A stretch of DNA of 64,000 nt from Pantoea coffeiphila (GTDB lineage Bacteria; Pseudomonadota; Gammaproteobacteria; Enterobacterales; Enterobacteriaceae). Within the stretch, counting starts at the first letter, position 1, and the number at the start of each line of letters is the position of its first letter. This document shows, piece by piece, positions 59,777-64,000 of this stretch. The translations under genes and the position numbers were made by a program. The stretch is from the NCBI RefSeq assembly GCF_016909495.1, contig NZ_JAFBFW010000004.1, positions 62,001 to 126,000 of the forward strand, read 5' to 3'. The notes below the pieces were generated by a model. The model worked only from the letters and a program-made list of their open reading frames with translations. It was not told the DNA's origin and made no database searches.

Positions 59777-60841
59777 ATGACCGACATGACCTACCCTAAT
59801 GCGCTACCTGTTGCCGTTAAGTTTATACCTGGACTGGCGCTGGCGGCAGGGATTGCCACCCTGGCGACCGCGGCAGGAAGCCTTCCCCAGCTTTCAGGTC
59901 TGGGGCTGGGCGCACTGACGCTGGCTATTGTCTTCGGTATCCTTATCGGCAATACGGTTTATCCCTATATTACCCGGCCCTGTAACGATGGGGTGGCTTT
60001 CGCCAAACAAAAACTTTTGCGTGTGGGGATCGTTCTGTACGGTTTTCGTCTGACCTTCCAGCAAATTGCCGATGTCGGCGCCAGCGGTATTGTGATTGAT
60101 ATGCTGGTTCTCAGCTCAACGTTTTTCCTTGCCTGCTGGCTGGGGCGTAAAGTTTTTGATCTCGATCGCGAAACCGTCTGGCTTATCGGTGCGGGTAGCA
60201 GCATCTGCGGCGCGGCAGCGATTCTGGCAACAGAGCCGGTGGTAAAAGCCGATCCGGCCAAAGTCACCGTCGCCGTTGCCACCGTGGTACTGTTCGGCAC
60301 CCTGGCTATCTTTCTTTATCCTTTATTGTACCCGCTGGCAGCAGCACTGTTCCCATCTGTTACCGCAGAAAGCTACGGCATTTATATCGGCTCCACCCTG
60401 CATGAAGTGGCGCAGGTTGTTGCCACCGGGCATACCCTCGGCACGCAGGCGGAAAATACGGCTGTGATTGCTAAAATGCTGCGGGTGATGATGCTGGCTC
60501 CCTTCCTGGTTCTCCTCAGCTGGCAGATTAAACGCCTGCGCCCCGCTGCCGCCCACGGCGCGCAGAAGTCAGCAGTCAGCTTCCCCTGGTTTGCCCTGTT
60601 GTTTATCGCTGTAGCCCTGTTCAATTCTTTGCACCTGCTACCGCAAGAGATGATCGGCACCGTTAACCAGTTGGATAACGTGATGCTGGCAATGGCAATG
60701 GCTGCACTGGGCGTCACCACCCGTTTTGACCATTTGAAACGTGCCGGGCTGCGGCCGCTGCTGTTGGGTCTGGTGCTGTTTATCTGGCTGATTGTGGGTG
60801 GCGGTGCGATTAACCTGCTGGCCGACCATTTGATGGCATAA
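59777..60841 (+). CDS. yeiH: YeiH/UPF0324 membrane protein
   Basis: This 354-residue protein has about ten to eleven membrane segments and the UPF0324 motifs RVGIVLYGFRLTFQQIADVG and GAGSSICGAAAILATEPVVKA. Family members are proposed sulfonate or sulfite exporters, which fits control by the divergent yeiE. A strong aaggag site precedes the ATG. nfo follows after 61 bases. Confidence 0.93.
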   Translation: MTDMTYPNALPVAVKFIPGLALAAGIATLATAAGSLPQLSGLGLGALTLAIVFGILIGNTVYPYITRPCNDGVAFAKQKLLRVGIVLYGFRLTFQQIADVGASGIVIDMLVLSSTFFLACWLGRKVFDLDRETVWLIGAGSSICGAAAILATEPVVKADPAKVTVAVATVVLFGTLAIFLYPLLYPLAAALFPSVTAESYGIYIGSTLHEVAQVVATGHTLGTQAENTAVIAKMLRVMMLAPFLVLLSWQIKRLRPAAAHGAQKSAVSFPWFALLFIAVALFNSLHLLPQEMIGTVNQLDNVMLAMAMAALGVTTRFDHLKRAGLRPLLLGLVLFIWLIVGGGAINLLADHLMA

Positions 60842-60902
60842 TCTGGCCGCGTTTCCGGTTATCATAGCCGGAGATGACCCAGGCCATTAACAGGAGAACG
60901 GC

Positions 60903-61745
60903 ATGAAATTTATCGGTGCCCACGTCAGCGCAGCAGGCGGCGTGGATCAGGCGGTTAAACGCGCCTTTGAGCTGGAAGCAACTGCCTTTGCGCTGTTCAC
61001 CAAAAATCAGCGCCAGTGGCGCGCAGCACCGCTGACGGACGAGGTAATTTCCGCCTTTCGCAGCGCCTGTGAGCAGTATAACTATGGCCCCGGCCAGATC
61101 CTGCCCCACGACAGCTATCTGATTAACCTCGGCCATCCGGTTGAGGAAGCCCTTGAAAAGTCACGCGCTGCCTTCCTTGACGAAGTCACCCGCTGCCAGC
61201 AGCTGGGTCTGACGCTGCTGAACTTTCACCCAGGCAGCCATCTTCAACAGATTAGTGAAGACGAGTGCCTGAAGCGTATCGCAGAGTCGATCAATATCGT
61301 GCTGGACCAGACCGAGGGCGTTACGGCGGTGATCGAAAACACCGCTGGCCAGGGCAGTAATCTTGGTTTCCGCTTTGAGCACCTGGCGGCGATTATCGAT
61401 GGCGTGGAGGATAAGTCCCGCGTCGGTGTCTGCATCGATACCTGCCACGCGTTTGCCGGCGGTTACGATCTGCGTACCGAAGAAGAGTGCGTGAAAACCT
61501 TCGAGGAGTTTGAGCGGATTGTCGGCTTCCGCTACCTGCGAGGGATGCACCTGAACGATGCGAAGAGTGAGTTTAACAGCCGCGTTGACCGCCATCACAG
61601 CCTCGGTGAGGGTAATATCGGTAAGACGGTATTTAGCTGGCTGATGAAAGATGCGCGATTTGACGGTATTCCAATGATTCTGGAAACCATCGATCCGGAA
61701 ATCTGGAAGGATGAAATTGCCTGGCTGAAGTCAGAGCAGAAGTAA
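60903..61745 (+). CDS. nfo: Endonuclease IV Nfo
   Basis: This 280-residue AP endonuclease cleaves 5' to abasic sites in base excision repair. The trinuclear zinc site residues are in the expected motifs: AHVSAAGG (His), [33 protein letters not shown] and DRHHSLGEG, ending with PMILETI. The length matches the E. coli enzyme at about 285 residues. It follows yeiH as in E. coli. Confidence 0.97.
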   Translation: MKFIGAHVSAAGGVDQAVKRAFELEATAFALFTKNQRQWRAAPLTDEVISAFRSACEQYNYGPGQILPHDSYLINLGHPVEEALEKSRAAFLDEVTRCQQLGLTLLNFHPGSHLQQISEDECLKRIAESINIVLDQTEGVTAVIENTAGQGSNLGFRFEHLAAIIDGVEDKSRVGVCIDTCHAFAGGYDLRTEEECVKTFEEFERIVGFRYLRGMHLNDAKSEFNSRVDRHHSLGEGNIGKTVFSWLMKDARFDGIPMILETIDPEIWKDEIAWLKSEQK

Positions 61746-61773
61746 AAACGCAGACGTAGAAGTCAGACGCAAA

Positions 61774-61803
61774 AAAACGGCCCCGCAGTAGCGAGGCCGT
61801 TTT
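61774..61803. terminator. Terminator between nfo and fruA
   Basis: A perfect 9-bp stem (aaaacggcc with ggccgtttt) and a 12-base loop lies between converging genes. The run of seven A on the left gives a strong T-tract on the minus strand for fruA; the plus strand has a shorter tail for nfo. Confidence 0.85.
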
Positions 61804-61843
61804 GCTATCGGGCCCAGGCGTTTTACCCTGGCCCAACTGGAGA

Positions 61844-63532
61844 TTACGCTTTCGCCGTTTCCACTTCCGGGCGCTTCAGCACCGCGTAAGTCAGACCTGC
61901 CACCAGCGTACCGACTATAATCGCCATCAGGTAACCCAGTACCGGAGTGATTGCACCCGGGATCAGCAGAACAAACAGACCGCCGTGCGGTGCCATCAGT
62001 TTGGCACCAATCGCCATGGAGATGGCGCCGGTTACCGCGCCGCCAACGATACAGCATGGCAGTACGCGCATTGGGTCGCGGGCCGCAAACGGAATCGCAC
62101 CTTCAGAGATAAAGCACAGACCCAGAACCAGCGCGGCTTTGCCGCCTTCCTGCTGACCTTTGTTGAACTTTTTACGTGCAACAATCGTCGCCAGACCCAT
62201 CGCCAGCGGTGGCACCATACCGGCCGCCATAATCGCCGCCATCGGTCCGTAGGTTGAAGAACTTAGCAGACCCACGCCGAACGCGTAAGCCACCTTGTTC
62301 ACCGGGCCGCCCATGTCGGTACACATCATGCCGCCAAGAACCGCACCCAGCAGTACCGCGTTCGCCGTACCCATGTTAGCCAGCCAGGTAGTCAGGCCAG
62401 ACATGATACCGGCAACCGGTTTGCCCACCACGTAGATCATCAGCAGACCGGTGATCAGACTGGCGACCAGCGGAATAATCAGAATCGGCTTCAGTGCTTC
62501 CATACTGGTTGGCAGCTTCACCTTCTGACTGAGGAACTTCGCCGCATAACCGGCAATGAAACCGGCAATAATACCGCCGAGGAAGCCTGCGTTGATGCTG
62601 GTGGCGATCATACCGCCAATCAGACCCGGAGTCAGACCCGGACGGTCAGCAATGGAGAAGGCGATAAAGCCTGCCAGTACCGGCACCATCAGCGCAAACG
62701 CACTGCCGCCACCGATCTGCATCAGTGCCGCAGCCAGCGTGCCCTGCTCTTTAAACGCGGTGATACCGAACGCGAACGACAGCGCGATGCTCAGACCACC
62801 GGCCACCACCATTGGCAGCATGTAAGACACGCCGGTCAGCAGGTGACGGTAAGCACCGGTTTTCTCTTTCTTGTCTTCACTCTGTGCGGAAGACTGGCCG
62901 CCCTGCGGCTGGTAAGGCTTGGCTTCCGCCACGGCTTTATCCAGCTCCTGCGCGGTTTTCTTCAGCGCCAGACCGGTAGAGGTACGATACATCGGCTTGC
63001 CGGCAAACTTGGCCAGGTCCACTTCGATGTCCGCCGCAACGATAACCAGATCGGCCGCCGCGACCTCTTCCGGAGTGATGGCATTGCCTGCACCGACGGA
63101 ACCACGGGTTTCAACCTTCACCCACCAGCCGCGTTTTTTCGCTTCGGTGTCGATGGCTTCCGCCGCCATAAAGGTGTGCGCTACGCCGGTTGGACAGGCG
63201 GTCACCGCAACAATACGTTTCGGGCCAGCGGCAGGCGCAGCCGCTTTCGCTACGGAAACCGGTGCCTGGTACGGCTGGGCATCGGTCTGCGCTTTCGCCA
63301 GCACGTCGGCAGGCTGGCGCAGCAGCTGTTCGATATCCGCCAGATAAATGGCTTTACCGTTCAGCGTGCTGTCGGCCGGAATGTTTTTACCGGCAACAAT
63401 GACCTGGTCTGCTTCTGCCGGGTTATCGGTCAGCGTCAGTCCGGCACTTGCCGCAGCGGCGGTAGTGATGTTTTTTGCCAGATAGCCCGTTGCCAGCCCC
63501 AGCGAAGAATCTATGATCAGCAGCGTTTTCAT
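61844..63532 (-). CDS. fruA: Fructose PTS transporter EIIBC subunit FruA
   Basis: This 562-residue inner-membrane protein imports fructose as fructose-1-phosphate. An N-terminal EIIB' domain and an EIIB domain carrying the phosphocysteine motif VAVTACPTGVAHTFMAAEAI (about residues 108-127) precede the EIIC domain. EIIC has about eight to ten membrane segments with GVSYMLPMVVAGGL and MGGPVNKVAYAFG. The ATG at 63532 gives the standard start MKTLLIIDSS. It follows fruK after 16 bases in the fruBKA order. Confidence 0.96.
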   Translation of the reverse strand: MKTLLIIDSSLGLATGYLAKNITTAAAASAGLTLTDNPAEADQVIVAGKNIPADSTLNGKAIYLADIEQLLRQPADVLAKAQTDAQPYQAPVSVAKAAAPAAGPKRIVAVTACPTGVAHTFMAAEAIDTEAKKRGWWVKVETRGSVGAGNAITPEEVAAADLVIVAADIEVDLAKFAGKPMYRTSTGLALKKTAQELDKAVAEAKPYQPQGGQSSAQSEDKKEKTGAYRHLLTGVSYMLPMVVAGGLSIALSFAFGITAFKEQGTLAAALMQIGGGSAFALMVPVLAGFIAFSIADRPGLTPGLIGGMIATSINAGFLGGIIAGFIAGYAAKFLSQKVKLPTSMEALKPILIIPLVASLITGLLMIYVVGKPVAGIMSGLTTWLANMGTANAVLLGAVLGGMMCTDMGGPVNKVAYAFGVGLLSSSTYGPMAAIMAAGMVPPLAMGLATIVARKKFNKGQQEGGKAALVLGLCFISEGAIPFAARDPMRVLPCCIVGGAVTGAISMAIGAKLMAPHGGLFVLLIPGAITPVLGYLMAIIVGTLVAGLTYAVLKRPEVETAKA

Positions 63533-63548
63533 TATGCGTCTCCTGCTG

Positions 63549-64000
63549 TTAATTATGGAAAGGTTGTAGGTCGACACGCGCCATCATTGCGGCCAACTGG
63601 GTACGATCGGTAACGCCCACATTGCTCTGGCTGACGGCCATTGCCGCCACGGCGGTTGCAAGACGCAGGGTGTGCTCGCTGGATTCACGCATCAGCAGGC
63701 CGTAGATCAGCCCGCCAACCATTGAATCACCGGCACCCACGGTGCTGACAACTTCACAGGCAGGTGGTTTTGCAATCCATTCGCCTGAAGCATTCACCCA
63801 CAGCGCGCCTTCGGCACCGAGGGAGATCACCACGTGAGCAATACCCTGCTCGCGCAGCAAATGTGCTGCTTCAATCACATCTTGTAATGTCGGTAACTTG
63901 CGGCCAGCCCAGATTTCCAGCTCGCGGCGGTTAGGTTTCACCAGCCACGGCGCGGCTTTCAGACCGGCAACCAGCGCCTCGCGGCTGCTGTCAAAGATGA
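63549..64000 (-). CDS. fruK: 1-Phosphofructokinase FruK (3' part, truncated by window end)
   Basis: These 150 visible C-terminal codons belong to a PfkB-family kinase that phosphorylates fructose-1-phosphate to fructose 1,6-bisphosphate. The PfkB signature VVSTVGAGDSMVGG with its catalytic Asp is present, and WLVKPNRRELEIW is the typical substrate-side segment. The 5' part and presumably fruB lie beyond base 64000. The gene is co-transcribed with fruA. Confidence 0.95.
   Translation of the reverse strand, partial: IFDSSREALVAGLKAAPWLVKPNRRELEIWAGRKLPTLQDVIEAAHLLREQGIAHVVISLGAEGALWVNASGEWIAKPPACEVVSTVGAGDSMVGGLIYGLLMRESSEHTLRLATAVAAMAVSQSNVGVTDRTQLAAMMARVDLQPFHN

Overview
The window is a chromosomal segment of a plant-associated enterobacterium, most likely Erwinia or a close Pantoea-type relative. 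The evidence is the gene order shared with the 45-48 minute region of Escherichia coli (fbaB, thiMD, apbC/mrp, metG, yohJK, cdd, sanA, mglBAC, galS, yeiB, folE, yeiG, cirA, lysP, yeiE, yeiH, nfo, fruAK). A colanic/amylovoran/stewartan-type exopolysaccharide locus stands where E. coli carries its wza-wcaM locus. No identifier was available, so the genus is an inference from protein similarity recalled by eye.

Layout: 1-873 is non-coding and carries two families of imperfect repeats. 874-6820 is an rspA-rspB-MFS-ydfI-rspR sugar-acid cluster on the plus strand. 7104-7727 is an RcsA-like LuxR-family regulator. 7826-10780 (minus) holds fbaB and a thiM-thiD operon led by a TPP riboswitch. 10851-28861 (minus) is the exopolysaccharide locus. 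In transcription order it reads wza, wzb, wzc, wzy, three GT4 glycosyltransferases, wzx, a hexapeptide acyltransferase, manC, manB, a terminator, wcaJ, a UDP-glucuronate 4-epimerase, and a tailspike-like secreted protein. Its core is clearly poorer in G+C than the flanks. A JUMPstart/ops element and an RcsAB-box-like site lie about 1.0-1.1 kb upstream of wza in a 1.7 kb gene-free stretch.

30557-41329 is mostly plus-strand housekeeping genes: a GNAT, a TRIC-family protein, metG, yohJK, cdd, maeA, sanA and an EamA transporter, with apbC on the minus strand. 41413-46378 is the galactose transport operon mglBAC with galS; paired CRP and GalS sites lie before both mglB and galS. 46515-49726 carries yeiB, folE and a YbfB-type MFS protein. 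49827-52846 carries a LysR regulator, frmA and yeiG for formaldehyde detoxification. 52892-56921 has cirA and a two-gene iron-siderophore ABC unit with a Fur box. 57098-64000 has lysP, yeiE, yeiH, nfo, fruA and the 3' part of fruK.

The most interesting item is the last gene of the exopolysaccharide locus (10851-12830). It appears to join a twin-arginine export signal, a beta-helix-like tailspike body and a phage-type peptidase S74 C-terminal chaperone, in the position occupied by wcaM, amsF or wceF in related loci. The Rcs-type regulator, RcsAB-like box, JUMPstart and long leader suggest that the whole locus is controlled by the Rcs system and RfaH.
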